From: Termitomyces sp. T153
Taxonomy: Eukaryota; Basidiomycota; Agaricomycetes; Agaricales; Lyophyllaceae
Direction of reading: 5' to 3'
Assembly: GCA_018296165.2 (NCBI GenBank)
Contig: JACKQL020000017.1
Location: 124,001 to 188,000 of the forward strand
DNA length: 64,000 nt
Shown here: piece by piece, positions 22,266 to 34,280 of the stretch
Layout: each line of letters opens with the position of its first letter
Position numbering within the stretch: position 1 is the stretch's first letter
Notes under the pieces: model-generated
The model's database searches: none
Told to the model about the DNA's origin: nothing
The model's input: only the letters and a program-made list of their open reading frames with translations
Program-made: the position numbers and the translations under genes

Positions 22266-22850
22266 AATACGGAACGAAGATCTCTGTAGGTCGGACTTCG
22301 GGCGTTACTTGACTGAGTACATCTGCTATCCATTTACCACGTCTGGTCAAGGGAATTAATGATTTTCACACGTCCAGCTAGGAAATCCTTACTTTTCATT
22401 CGACGTTAAGTTGTAGCGATACACTCATTGCTCCTGAAGTCTCATATTGCCGATGAAGAATGGGTTGGACCTTCGTCGTGAGCCCAAGATGTCAATGATC
22501 CTACACAGCATGCATTTCCAAAGGAAAATGAAAAACATTTGTGGAATTTCCCAAGTCGCTACTGAGGATAAATCGGCTCCTGGTCACCCTTCTCTTCAAG
22601 TAAACACAATCGTGGAACCAAGTATCGTATATTGTTTCACTTTCATGCTAGACTGGATAACGCCTCTACCTGGAGCTGGAACATCCTGGAAACCCTCAGT
22701 TGGCTTCAACGGAACCAATTGTCCCAGATGATGAGTGTTTCCCTTTGCCGGATTCGAAGCTATAACTTGCTGCGATACTGGAGACAAATCTCGAATGCCT
22801 AGCTAAATAGGGCTATGAGGGTCATGATTACTAGTCCGGTTCGAGGAAGT
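22266..22850. other. No recognisable gene
   Basis: A 94-codon frame at 22447-22731 shows no recognisable domain. Confidence 0.35.
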
Positions 22851-24300
22851 ATGGTTGAGATCGCCTGAAATTCCAGGTGGCTCATTGGCAGCTTATACTC
22901 ACAAAGGGAGTCTAGCGTATTCTTCGTCGGCTGTGCGGAATTTCCAGGCCGATATGTGTGTTGTCTGGAACAACTCGCAAAGTGTGCGACACCCCAGGGT
23001 TGGAAGAAAGGTAGGGTCTCGATCTAGGACCATTGAAAGCATCAATCCGACAGTATTTTAACGTTGTACATGAACAGTGGACAAACCATGAAATCACGTC
23101 TCGTTCTCTATCGTCCCGACTATTCTTGGATATCTTCACGAGTCAAACACTTCCAAAAAAATCCCTACTGCTGAGCACGACACCATTCTTGTTGTTTCAA
23201 AACAATTTTATCAGCCGACGCTGGTGGGTCCAAAATTTGTCGACATACCGAGAGCACGTCTTAAACCTATGTTGGTGACCCTAAACAGTTGTGACAGGAG
23301 CATGTTACCACCAACTAATACGTATTTTGCAGGCTGAACTCTGTCTCCGTGCGAAACCGGATCTTTCGAGTCCGAAAAGAGACAGTTCGAGTGTATCTTC
23401 CAGTTCCAAAGAAGTGGTTCGTGCACATCCCTTCGACACCCCAACATCCTCATCCTCCATTTACTTTATTGATCTCCGGTGCCCAGCAGAAGGACTATCG
23501 TTAGATAATGGGCATTGCGCTCCTGCTGGAGGGCCAGGATTTGTCGTTATGCCAGGAACAAAGCCCGAGCCCTTGGTTGGATCAGGCACAGGGCATGAAT
23601 GCTCCCGTTCAACGCCTTGGGGAACATATTAACGACACGTCAACTCGTCCACTACACTCTCCTCAAATATCTCCCGATAGTTCTCAACAACAGCCGGTTG
23701 TCACCAATTGACCTGTGGCCCTCTTCTGAGGGAGACCCAGATTTGTCGCAACGCCAGATGAGATTCCTAGCAAGACAGGTTTGGTATTGGCCTCAAGGTT
23801 GCCAATGCATGATGGAGATGCATATCTTTTATCCTCTGCGTTTTTCTTGGATAACTTGAGCAGCTCTAGCAACGTAAGCTAGTTATCCGCTAGCTAATGC
23901 GTTTCTAGACTTGACGGGTGAGGCCAAGATTTGTAATGCTGGGAAGAAATCCACAGGCCTAGTCGGACAAGGATAAGAGTAATGGTCTTTTGAATGTTCC
24001 AGTTCGAGGTTGTGAATGGATAGTCGACATACCTTCAACACACCGATATGCTCGTTTTATATTCGCTGGGTAGCTCCAATTGGTTGAAGTCTGTTGTCAC
24101 CAACTGATGTTTATTTCACAGGATCAACCTTCGTCTTCAAGTCAAATCCAGTTATAAGTTACAGCTAGATAGAAAGGGTAATATTTCATTCAGCTCGAAG
24201 CCTTAATCCCGGGGAGCATATTTGCCTAACCAAAATTTCAGCCTCTGGTTAAGAGTAGGATTCCAGTGCGACGTTGTAAATCGATCGTGAACGCCTTCAA
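22851..24300. repeat. Degenerate ~200-bp module array, block 3 (best preserved)
   Basis: The core landmark occurs at about 23295, 23492, 23697, 23886 and 24100, giving spacings near 197, 205, 189 and 214 bp. Two of the units also carry GGCCAGGATTTGTCGTTATG-like or GAGACCCAGATTTGTCGC-like sequence 20-40 nt later. The core plus its following CACAGG resembles an intron branch point and 3' splice site, so the unit may derive from a multiplied gene fragment. Confidence 0.6.
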
Positions 24301-24900
24301 CTCACCAATTTCGTATTCCTTCATTCGCCGTATTGCAGGGTACTCATCGACAGCAGTGCGCTATCACTACATTGTGGGTGGATGGCGGACATGCCATTGT
24401 TCACACGACGATGAACAGAAGATGTGCTTTCCAACGCACGCCCGCGCTGCGTGGAGATCCCTAGGAAATACGGATATTTCATTGTCGATACCAACAGTCG
24501 TCCATTTCGCTTCAGAATCGAATTCCAGATTATCGAACATATGCCGAATATGGATCGAAGGAATCAACACAACGTTCCGCAGATTATCCAACTTATGCTG
24601 TACGCCATCGAGGAATGCTTCGCGCCTTGCCTTTTATGTCGTGACCGAGTGACAGCCTTCGGATACATAGACGGGAGTCTTCTGTTTCCTTGAAACAAAA
24701 GAAAACGGATCATGGACCGAAGGCCGAGCAGGTTGAAGCTGGGCTGCTGTGAGCTCAGGAGGAATGGTCGCAACATCTCTGCAGGCTATGGCGCAGAAAA
24801 GGGAAATGGGACAACGGGAGGTTACTGGAGGTTAGCAGTGATCATGAGTTTGAGTGCGTTAAGGAAAGTTGTTCGGACGTCACTGTCACGAGAGGAAATT
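24301..24900. repeat. Right flank of block 3, shared with 10.9 kb and 16.6 kb
   Basis: GACATGCCATTGTTCACACGA (about 24390), CTGTACGCC...TTCGCGCCTT (about 24598, compare 10908) and ATCATGGACCGAAGGCCGA (about 24711, compare 16603) mark it as another copy of the compound repeat. Confidence 0.5.
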
Positions 24901-27180
24901 TAAATTTGTTGTTTCCCCACCCAACTGGCATCATTGTTTCCCTCCCTCCGTCACCCCAGAGTCCAACTCGATGGCGCTCTCATCCTCAGCGGAACTTTAT
25001 TGACAAGACAGCATTCTCTATACCAACTTTTGTCCTAATGGGCCAGGGGTATCATGTAACTGGGACAGCTTCAATCCCCTGGTTCTGAGAGGTGCCGGGA
25101 GGGGTCATCGGTCCATCACCGAGGGTAGAATACATCGACCGTTCCTTGTCCAGATTTCTTTTCAAATACATGGGAAATTGCCCCTACCGTGTCACTCCCT
25201 TCCCCCCCTAAGTAAAAGTTTACTTATCGGACATGACACAAAAAGCGCTGAATTTTGTACTAAACCACCCCGGAAATGGACTTTTCACACATCTTCTGTG
25301 TTGGCGAGCTCTAGAACGACGTCGAATACCCTGCTCCTGGCTACTTGCCGGTATACAGGGGTATAGAAGTGGCTATCTATCCTCGCAGAATTTGACATGA
25401 TATCCAGGCTTCTTGTTCACAAATTATATATCTTAATTGCTGCTTTGTGGGAGTTGCTTCATGTATTTCCTAATCCAAACCAATCTCTTTTGAAAGATTG
25501 CCGAATATGTGTGTCGACCAGTCAGCCGACCAATCAAATTTCTACAAACTAGGTTGAAGAAATTATAGAAAACGAGGACAATCAAACATAATCAATCCTT
25601 TTCAGTTGTCGCTAGCCAAGCACTCATAGATTAAACTTCTGTTTAGATGTGTCTGCTATCAAACTCGCACTGTCGTTGTTCCGGGAGAACAGTCGAACTT
25701 GAAACATAGGGAACGTTACGCATCACTGGCTTGTTGACAAAGTACGCGAAGCAAACATTCTAGGTTCGCTTTTCTTAAAATCTAAATCTGTTGTAGGAAA
25801 ATCGTTCTTCAACGACTTTAACTGTCAAATCTCCTGACTAAACCTCTGCCCCTACCCTTGTGGCGCACTCGGACTGAACAATCTTCTAGCCTCCTACAGC
25901 TCCAATTTCCTACAGAGACCTCAAAGTCAAGGAGGGTTTCTATTCAGCACGTATAAACCAAGTTCCTCACTAGAGTCAGGGAGCGATGGCCGCGGGCTGA
26001 CTACTCTGGCCTAGGGCTTTTCTGTACCTCGGGCAATGTAAAAGGTGTCGATGTTCGATAAGCCGGAGTGTCGAACGAGACCGTTCTTGTACTGCGGCAA
26101 GTATGATATCACATCGTCATTCTTGTCAGACATGTACTGAGCTGCAAATAGTATTGTCCTATAGTGGAAAGTCTCTCTGTCGTTCATTGAGACAACTTCA
26201 TTTCCGACACCACAGCCCGATGGTCCCGACCTCTCCTGGACGTTACAAAGTGGGTTTTGCCCCCACCGATGAATCTATTGTGTATCGAGATACTCATGGC
26301 TAGTGACACCAGTGATCAGGGTCTGAGCTATCGTGGCCCTTATACACAGAGTCTCAGGTTGGGCAATTGGACTAGTACAAGTCGTTTCATGTTTGCAAGC
26401 ATCAAACAAAATTGACCGAATGAGGTATCCTTTATTTGCTCGTCGTATGAGATGGCCGCATACGTTGACGCAAGGTGGTTGAAAGTGCAAGGCTCACATT
26501 CGCTGGCTTCCAGGTTTGGGGAGTAAAAAGTTTTGAAGTATCACATCACTTGAAGAAATGATGGCGCAACAGGTGAGCAGTTCGAACATGAAAACAATGC
26601 ACGTTGCATTCGAGACAAGAACCTGTGCTGTGCTCATATATTCGAAAGAGTATTTTAAGTTTGTTCATCAATATTTCCATGGATTTATAAACAAGTCTTG
26701 TTCGTTACCGTGTCAATCTGAAGAGAAAACCCATCAATTTCGGTCTACCTATTCTTCCAATCGGCGCTGGCATGCTCGCCGCATGCAACAATGTATTCAG
26801 TTGATATTGGAACAAACACGGATGATGTGTTGTGAGACTAGATACTATTGTGATGGTGATACTTAACTAGACAAGATCTAGTTTCCCGAGACAAATATCA
26901 TTAGTACGTAACATTCATGAGTGATAAGCTACAACTACTCGGGCTAGGGAAGAAATATTGTTGTGATCACTGGCAGCTTTGTACGGGGTTAGGCCAGTTG
27001 CAGGTAATGGCGGGGATGGCGAAACTGAATATACTTCTCGAAATATATGTAGAGTATGGACGGCGACGCTACTCCTGCTCTTGGCGGCTCTTGGCGGCTA
27101 TTCGATTCAATAATTTGTGTCGTTGGGATATAGAATTGAGAGTCTTGGTCAACTCATTCGGACATGTCACCAAAGTTTGA
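24901..27180. other. Gene-free interval; R4 repeat copy at 25.57-25.99 kb
   Basis: No convincing gene. The R4 repeat partner of 17.7-18.1 kb lies here. Frames up to 102 codons (26558-26866) lack recognisable domains. Confidence 0.4.
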
Positions 27181-27184
27181 ACTA

Positions 27185-27560
27185 GTTTGCTTGCAGCCAT
27201 AATTCATAATCTTTCGGGATTCTTTCCGTCAGCTCTCCCATATAAATGACCCCGAAAATTGTACAATATTTACGAGAGACATGACGGGACAAATGACCCG
27301 GTGAGTGCTTGAACTCCTCCCAGAACCCCATGCATTAAAGGACCAATATCTTGCATGATCAGCGGTGGTTACCTCAAACTTTATTATCACTTGAGTGACA
27401 CGCACGCCGGGTGTGCGACCAGACTTGTTCGAAAGGACACCACAGACCTTTAGCCTCATTGCTCTCTGCAGTAACGATGGAAGGGTTGGAATTATTGTTC
27501 CACATCATTTTGCCCTGAAATTACATACTATGTAGGGCTATGGCAGCTTAGGGCTCGCGA
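27185..27560 (+). repeat. Dispersed repeat R2/R3, copy near 27 kb
   Basis: Partner of 13375-13960: GCTTGCAGCCATAATTCATAA at the left, TTACATACTA...TATGGCAGCTTA at about 27517-27548. Confidence 0.5.
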
Positions 27561-27589
27561 CGAGCTTCGCCTTGCACTGTTCGTAAAGA

Positions 27590-28065
27590 TGAGAAAGGAC
27601 CTAGGACCTAGCCCTGCTGCTGCAACCAAAGGCAAACGACGTAATGTGTATTGCCTAATCCAAATCGGTTTGTGGATGGGTCGCCCTCCATTACTAGGGA
27701 CACTCCTCCGGGAACCGCACTCGCACTCAAGGTCGTCATCCGGGGCCCATATTTCGCCTCCGCCCTGTACCCAAACAACACCGAGTTCGAACGCGTCGCA
27801 AGCAGCAGCACGATATTTGCGGCGCACGAGCAGGTGTAGATCGATACAACGGTCATAGTCGCAGGAACCAGATTTATACGCCAAAGATGCGCCACAGCAG
27901 GTAGTCGTTGCCGATCCAGCACCAGTACTGTTGCAAAGTGGAGAAGAACGCAAAAAGTTAAAGATTAAACTTCAAACAGAGGAGAAAATGACATACCGGT
28001 ATCGGTGACTCATACAACTGACGTCTGTCGGTATGTGTTGCGTTTCCGACGACGAACATGAGGAT
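27590..28065 (-). pseudogene. Possible seven-transmembrane receptor remnant
   Basis: After a plausible 3' splice site (CAACAG, about 27929 on the minus strand) the strand reads YWCWIGNDYLLWRIFGV then a stop. The YWCWI...R...(E/V)Y.W pattern recalls the extracellular-loop/TM region of fungal cAMP-receptor-like GPCRs. Stops (at a Tyr/Trp position) and frame changes follow, with a hydrophobic stretch in another frame. The region upstream has a short hydrophobic LFILMFVVGN. Only the motif supports this, so it could be chance. Confidence 0.22.
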
Positions 28066-29590
28066 GAAGAGCTACACGAGGCACATTAGAACCCTTGGTG
28101 ACTCGGACCGATTGTTTACCTATCCCTATTCGTCATCATACACCTGCGAACGTGTAGATTGCGATAAGCTGAAGGGATGCAGGTCAGCGTTTATTGATGA
28201 AGATCGACGAAAGTTTTGCTGTATACAACACTTGGCATTGCACCTCCCGTTCCCCCAGGCCCAAGCTGCTGAAAATATCCTAGATTCATGTTAGTTTAAA
28301 TTGTTGGAGAGTGGACGATCAAGTTACCTTGGGCTGTGCACACCAGGGACCAATTTCCAACTCTTGACTCACATACTTGACGTTTGCAGCTGCTCCCAAA
28401 CTTTAAGTGAGATCGGCAATGAAAAGCGACAGCTAAACAACAGATGAGTCAACGAGGCAGGTACAAAAACGCGATATCACTGCATCATTGGTAGGCTCCT
28501 GCACCACGCTTATCCAGGTTTCAAGCTTGTGTCAAGAATATTGGATGACATTAGGCTATATAGGTCTAAATTCAAAAGGTACATACTATGATACTATGAT
28601 GATACAGAAAACGTAGGAAACAGAAAGGAGCGATAGAAAGTCAACTTCTGAAAAAAACTACAGGCACGCTTAAGCTTCATAGTTACAAGAAAGACAGGCC
28701 GAAAACATGCGGCAAATACTTCATTATGAGATCACCGCTGAGTGCAGTCCAGATAATGCCAGCAGGGGGTCGTCGCCCATTCTCCCCTGATAAACCAAGT
28801 CACTCCGGTCCGCTACTCCTCTGTTCAAACTTGAACATAATTTAATACAATCTTATTGACACCTAGAGAAGCGCAGACATGTCACTGAAAGGAATGGACA
28901 CATACCTGCGCTCGCTAACCTTCTCGAGTTTGTTAGATGATCGTTGGAACCAGCACTTGGCAGGAACGGGCTGACAAATATGCCAATTACAAGATTACGG
29001 ACACCCAAAATCTCACGTTCCTTAAGCGTTCCTTACAAGGTATTAGTTGAAAATCGAGAAGATATCATTCAATGGGGTCGAAGATGAGACCAAGTGAGAC
29101 AAGAAACACCTTGGTTGCCTACATACATATCAGGGTCGCGTCGCTAAACAAAGCAAGGTATGGCCGAGCCCTTGGGCGCTAAAATGGATAAGGCTGTGGC
29201 ACGTGCTTATCACATGTATTACCATCAAACCGGTGATCGCTAGTTGCCGATTTTTTTTGCACCGACCATCTCGCGTGCACACCCAGAAAGATGTTCAGAA
29301 CTTCGGAGAATTGCCTTTGTGTGGGTCCTTCAATACTGTAGGCGTCGCTTCATCAGGACTGCAGTAAAAGCACCGCTCATGCATGCATGGGTCAAAGCAA
29401 GTTCAAGCGGGAAAGGTAGTCTGCCTTGTTGTGTTCCCGATCATTGAGACTATTTATCTGCATCTTTTGCGGATGCACCTTGGCGTTCTTTTCTGTCTCT
29501 TTTCCGTCGATCGGCACAGGCTCCGTCTTCCCCACATAAAGCTTGCCCTGGAAACAGCGTGTTGCGGCAATATCTCCCCGCCACAAAATA
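28066..29590. other. Gene-free interval upstream of the glyoxal oxidase gene
   Basis: No domain-bearing ORF. It presumably includes the promoter of the downstream gene in its last few hundred bases. Confidence 0.4.
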
Positions 29591-29596
29591 TAATTC

Positions 29597-29603
29597 TATA
29601 TAA
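29597..29603 (+). promoter_or_regulatory. TATA box of the glyoxal oxidase gene
   Basis: TATATAA lies 31 nt before the ATG at 29634. If used, the 5' leader would be very short. Confidence 0.5.
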
Positions 29604-29633
29604 CCCCAGCTCGTTAGCGCCTTGGCCTACGCC

Positions 29634-32082
29634 ATGGCTACACCGACATTCCTACTCTCCCTCGCTGTTATACCCTTGCTTGTTTGCAGCCAGACAACAT
29701 CTATACCCGCTCCAGGGCAGCCAACACGTGTTGGTGTTCTCGGTCAGTTTGAAGTCATCGGCGAGAGTCTAGTCAGTGCACAGCAAGTGAGCAGGATCGT
29801 CAATATTCTAGGCGGACATTCACACGTATATGCAGCTATTCCTAGGCACGGAAAATGACGTCTTTCTCGTAGACAAGGTCGAGAATAACCCAACGAGGAT
29901 TGGAGGGCATCCCACATGGGCATCAGGTATGTTGTGCCCAAATTTTTTGTGATCCCCTTATCGTTAATGCGAAGGATGGACTCTGGACTCGAATGCACAA
30001 CGTCCAATGGACGCCATCACAAATTCGTTCTGTGCAGTATGACAGTCTTGTCTTGATCTCTGTAATCGACTGATCATAACTTAGGGAGGAAATGTGATGG
30101 GTAACGGGACATGGGTCAACGTTGGTGGTAATCAGGCCGTCACATATGGAGGTGCTGCGGCTGCGAGCCAGAATGGCGGCGGGCCATATGACGATCCAGA
30201 TGGCAGGCAATCGTGAGTCAACAATCATATCAAGCATCCGACTAATCTGGTAATACTCTCCTCATCAGAATCCGGTAGCTATTCTAATCAAGACCAATTG
30301 TGACGTCTTTATCTCACCACCTTTACGGCTAGCCTTCTCAATCCATGCGACGATGGCAAATGCGACTGGTTCTTGTCACCAGTTTCAGCTGACCAGCGAT
30401 GGTATCCCACCGTGTAAGTATTCTATGTTATTCAGAAAGCCGATCATACTGACTACGTTCATCCCTCTATGGTGCAGAGAAACATTAGAAGACGGCTCGG
30501 TCATCATTGTAGGGTTGAAAATCAATTACGTTCTGATTTGATGCTCACTTTCTGTTCCCAGCTTGGTGGCTGCAGAAACGGAGGATATGTCAACTCCGCT
30601 AACCAAGATAATCCCACCTATGAGTTTTTCCCACCGAAAGGTGCATCTATCACACTATCCATCCTCCAACGCACACTACCTGCCAACTTATTCCCACTCA
30701 CATGGCTCCTTCCTTCTGGTCGCCTTCTAATTCAGAGTAATTGGGAAACAGTACTATACGACTATAAAAAGCAAAAAGAGACACCACTGGACAACATACC
30801 CGATGCAGTGCGTGTGTATCCGGCGAGCGCAGGAACGGCGATGCTCCCACTTACCCCAGCGAACAACTGGACAGCGACAATCTTATTCTGTGGAGGCTCG
30901 AATGTGAAAACAAATCAGTAAGTCTGCGGTCTTTTTTTGTACAGGTCAAGACATGAGCTGACGGATGTGGCGCTCACCTGTAGATGGCTCGATCCCGACT
31001 GGATTATTCCTAAATACCCGGCATCAACGTCATGCGTTCGCATCACGCCTGATATCTCTACATCGTATGAACATGACGACCCACTACCCGAGCAACGGTC
31101 GATGGGAAACTTGATCTTCCTCCCTGATGGCAAGATTCTGTGTTTGAACGGCGCGAAGATGGGCACGGCAGGGTACGGAAACCAGTCGTGGGCGATTGAC
31201 ATGTCGTATGCGGACTCTCCAACGTTGACGCCTGCGATCTACGACCCAGCAGCACCTGCTGGGGAACGCTGGTCTCGCGACGGCCTTGGGGCTAGCAAAA
31301 TACCTCGGATGTACCATTCCTCCGCTGTCCTCCTTCCTGACGGTAAGTGCTCAGTCTTTCACGTGTTGTTCTGCTCTGAGATCGCAAATGCAGGTTCGGT
31401 GTTTGTGTCGGGATCCAATCCAAATTCCGATTATAACGTCGGACCAGACATCAATTATCCGACAGAGTACCGTACCGAGCGATTCTATCCTTCATACTAT
31501 AACTCGCGACGACCCCAGCCCATCGGTATCCTTTCTCAGCTGAGCTATGGAGGACCAAGTTTCACCATCTCCCTCAACTCGGATGATCTCTTCGGAGATG
31601 TGGACAACGTCAAGAATACGACCGTGATTGTCATACGGCCAGGATTTTCCACCCACGCCATGGTGAGAATCGCATCTCTCTTGTTCATGTCAAGTTCATC
31701 GTCTTCTAACATTTTCTATCAGAACATGGGGCAACGCTTTGTGCAGCTTGAAAACACATACACGGGATATGCGTCAAACAATTCAGCTGTTCTACATGTG
31801 AGCCAGCTTCCACCGAACCCTGCAATTTTAGCACCGGGTCCCGCACTTGTCTTCGTCATCGTCAATGGTGTGCCATCTGTGGGTGTACAGATCATGGCCG
31901 GCTCAGGAACTCTCGAGAAACAGGCTATCTTGCCTATTGGAGATCTTCCCGAGTCGAGTGTGACGCCAACGGACGTTGCACACGCAATGTCACAAACCAG
32001 TGGAGCCCGGAGTGTAGGGAAGCGTCCGCAGTTGTTATTTTGCGTGGCTGTTTTGCTCGGCTGGGTTGCTGATGTGTGGTAG
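29634..32082 (+). CDS. Glyoxal oxidase-like copper radical oxidase (AA5), 11 exons
   Basis: Extracellular copper radical oxidase that would oxidise small aldehydes and release H2O2 for lignin-degrading peroxidases. Exons by splice logic and frame: 29634-29786, 29836-29926, 29975-30036, 30085-30212, 30269-30274, 30333-30413, 30478-30508, 30562-30917, 30984-31342, 31394-31662, 31723-32082. This gives 631 residues. Residues 1-20 look like a signal peptide. Expected radical-copper ligands are all present: Cys101 (NSFCAGG), Tyr171 (RWYPT), Tyr413-His414 (RMYHSS) and His510 (THAMNMGQR). The Tyr171-Tyr413 spacing of 242 equals that of Phanerochaete glyoxal oxidase (Tyr135-Tyr377, from memory). The last ~20 residues are hydrophobic (LLFCVAVLLGWVADVW), suggesting a GPI anchor. 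ATG chosen at the signal peptide. The exact aldehyde substrate cannot be read from sequence. Confidence 0.9.
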
Positions 32083-32343
32083 GTGTCAGTCGGGTTTCAA
32101 GACGTGGCGATTATTTTTGTACTATTTTATCACCTTTCGTTTTCAAGGATGCGACATACTACCCTACACTTGTTATGATGGACCGTTCCTTCTATCACAG
32201 ACTTCTCAGTAATAAGGGAAAATTGTTGTATTATACCTAGCCAACCTAGAATACTCACAGTGTTGCCCACTATGTATAACTACATGATTATTTGAACTTC
32301 TGGAAGAGAAGAACTCAGACTGGGCCGCCCCGATCAAACATTG
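32083..32343. other. 3' region of the glyoxal oxidase gene
   Basis: AT-rich intergenic stretch holding the presumed polyadenylation region. No separate gene. Confidence 0.5.
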
Positions 32344-32586
32344 ATGTCAACATCGGAAGCATTGCTCACCGATCAATTCGACCTCAATCATCTGGTCAAT
32401 GCTACTAACGATGAATTCTGTCGAGATTGGCCGACCAGCGTTCAACAGGGCCTTTACCAATGCTGTGGCTACACCGACAGAACCCTTGACGCCCACCATC
32501 GCAGCTCCTGTGCCTCGGTCAAAGACTACAACGATGCATGTCAAACGAGTAACGCTAACGTCAAAGAAAAACTGGTGGATGGGTGA
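32344..32586 (+). other. Possible upstream exon with CCG motif (tetraspanin-loop-like?)
   Basis: An open stretch of about 80 codons reads QGLYQCCGYTDRTL, with further Cys at +17 and about +27 and a possible N-glycosylation site (NAT) near the start. CCG plus two later cysteines is the pattern of a tetraspanin large loop, but no transmembrane segments flank it. It ends at a good donor (GGGTGAGT at 32584). Splicing to CAG at 32637 would put a different frame (ending KKNWWM) in register with the kinase-like gene downstream. Which frame is real is unclear. Confidence 0.25.
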
Positions 32587-32616
32587 GTTCTGTCCTTTAC
32601 ATCTATTTTACGCGCA

Positions 32617-33717
32617 ATGGTTCTGAGTCACGATACAGTGGAGATGGATGAGGAGGAAGAAAAGAATGCTATGCTTGTCAACGAAGAGACGGGAAGTGTG
32701 GATCGAAAAATGCACTACATGCATGGAGCCGACGAACAGAGAATTGAAACTAAACGCGCAGAATCACCACCACCGTCGCCGATCTACAATCCTCCACGGC
32801 ATCCCACGTCCATCTTCTCTTTTCCTACTCCCACAGCATATAGCGCGCCACCGAATCCGACAGCGAGCATAACTCCCTGTGCACGTGGCTCAGCATCTGA
32901 ACTATTCAAATGCGTCGTTAAAAAGCCTGATGTTATCCAGCTTGAAATCAATGGCGAAATGCACTCGAACGCCTCGGACGTGACAGTCCAATTTCTAGCT
33001 GAGCTTCGCGTCTACACGACTTTATCACACCACCGCAATATCTGTGCTTTTCTTGGTTCGCTGGAGAATGTTGGCATGGTCCTCGAATATCTCGACGGTC
33101 GTACTCTATATGACGTGATCATTGCTCGCCCGCCTCTGACTGAACTCCAGAAAATCGACTACCATAATCAGCTCCTAGATGGCCTTACCCATCTCCACTC
33201 ATACGGTCTATCACACGGTGACCTATCCCTCCTGAATGTTCAGGTTGTTTCCCCGGGAGACACGATCAAATTGCTCGACTTTGGACGCTCTGTATCCGCA
33301 GACTCCGTGTATCGTGCTCCTGATGATGAGCCAGTAGACCCTTTTGATGAGCTCCACCGCAGAGCGTCCGCATCTGCTGCACCGATCAAAGTCCCTGAAC
33401 CTAAGATTGAGCAGATCCATCCTGGCACTCGTCCGTTCTCAGCACCCGAGATTCTGCGCGGGGAATGCCAGGACGCACGTCTCGCGGACGCCTATAGTTT
33501 TGGTATGATATTGGTATGCCTTGATCGGTGTGAGAGCGTGGATGTGAAGCCGTGGGAGCAGCGCGCAGATCAGCTTCCTCTAGGCTTCTTCAGAGGGTGT
33601 GTACTGTTTGAGCAGCGGGCAAGAGAGTACTTGAGGAAGTACACAGAGGGTAGGAGGAGGCTGAAGAAGGAGGATACGATTCATACACCCTCAATGAAGG
33701 TGGATGTGGACATCTAG
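32617..33717 (+). CDS. Protein-kinase-like protein
   Basis: A single open frame of 366 codons. The N-terminal ~85 residues are acidic then proline-rich and probably disordered. The kinase fold follows: candidate VAIK lysine K102/K103 (CVVKKPD), helix C Glu129 (AELRVYTTLSHHRNI), hinge VLEYLDG, catalytic loop HGDLSLLN (H200-N207; HRD Arg replaced by Gly), DFG 221-223 (LLDFGRS) and APE 276-278 (FSAPEIL). D202, N207 and D221 are present, so activity is possible. No glycine-rich loop is obvious. The HGD form is common in expanded basidiomycete kinase families. The start may lie upstream: ATG 32617 sits in what could be an intron, and ATG 32647 is an alternative. Substrate unknown. Confidence 0.72.
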   Translation: MVLSHDTVEMDEEEEKNAMLVNEETGSVDRKMHYMHGADEQRIETKRAESPPPSPIYNPPRHPTSIFSFPTPTAYSAPPNPTASITPCARGSASELFKCVVKKPDVIQLEINGEMHSNASDVTVQFLAELRVYTTLSHHRNICAFLGSLENVGMVLEYLDGRTLYDVIIARPPLTELQKIDYHNQLLDGLTHLHSYGLSHGDLSLLNVQVVSPGDTIKLLDFGRSVSADSVYRAPDDEPVDPFDELHRRASASAAPIKVPEPKIEQIHPGTRPFSAPEILRGECQDARLADAYSFGMILVCLDRCESVDVKPWEQRADQLPLGFFRGCVLFEQRAREYLRKYTEGRRRLKKEDTIHTPSMKVDVDI

Positions 33718-34280
33718 TCTGACGTTCAACAGTATATCGCGCCATTAACGACTGTATTTTGCATTCCACACATTTACGATACCCCACATGTTATTTTCTT
33801 TGTTGCTGTCGCATCGCGCATCGTTCGGAAGTCTGCTTGCTGTATTATCGTAGCTACTATTAACTATCAATCATAACAATCTCACCTCATCCACTCGGGA
33901 CCAACGTCCATTATGAGGTAGTATGGTATACGGTACTGAGCCTCTTTTGATGCATCCAGAGCAGGACAACCAGCCGAGCTCAAGATATCAGGCTTCTGAA
34001 CCATATTCAACAACACATACCATGTGGAACCATTGGGCGAGCTACAGTATTCGCGGGAGTCCTATCACCTTATCGATACACCTCTGAGCTGGGTTCCAGC
34101 CTCTCTTCAATCCGTATCTTTCAAGTCAGAATCAATATACTAAGTAGATTTGAGCTTCATTGCACGTGTGGATCGTTGATGCGCCACTTCTGAAGGTAAC
34201 AAATGACGCAAGAGTTTCAGAGCTCGAGCTTTATAATATGGTTTCGTAGACCAACTCTTGGTGAAAGCCATTTGAACACC
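33718..34280. other. Intergenic region
   Basis: No recognisable gene. It holds the 3' end of the kinase-like gene and the promoter of the next small gene. Confidence 0.5.

Noticed and set aside
30353..30541. Separate small ORFs inside the glyoxal oxidase locus
   Set aside because: They are exon-intron read-throughs or other-frame shadows of the spliced gene.
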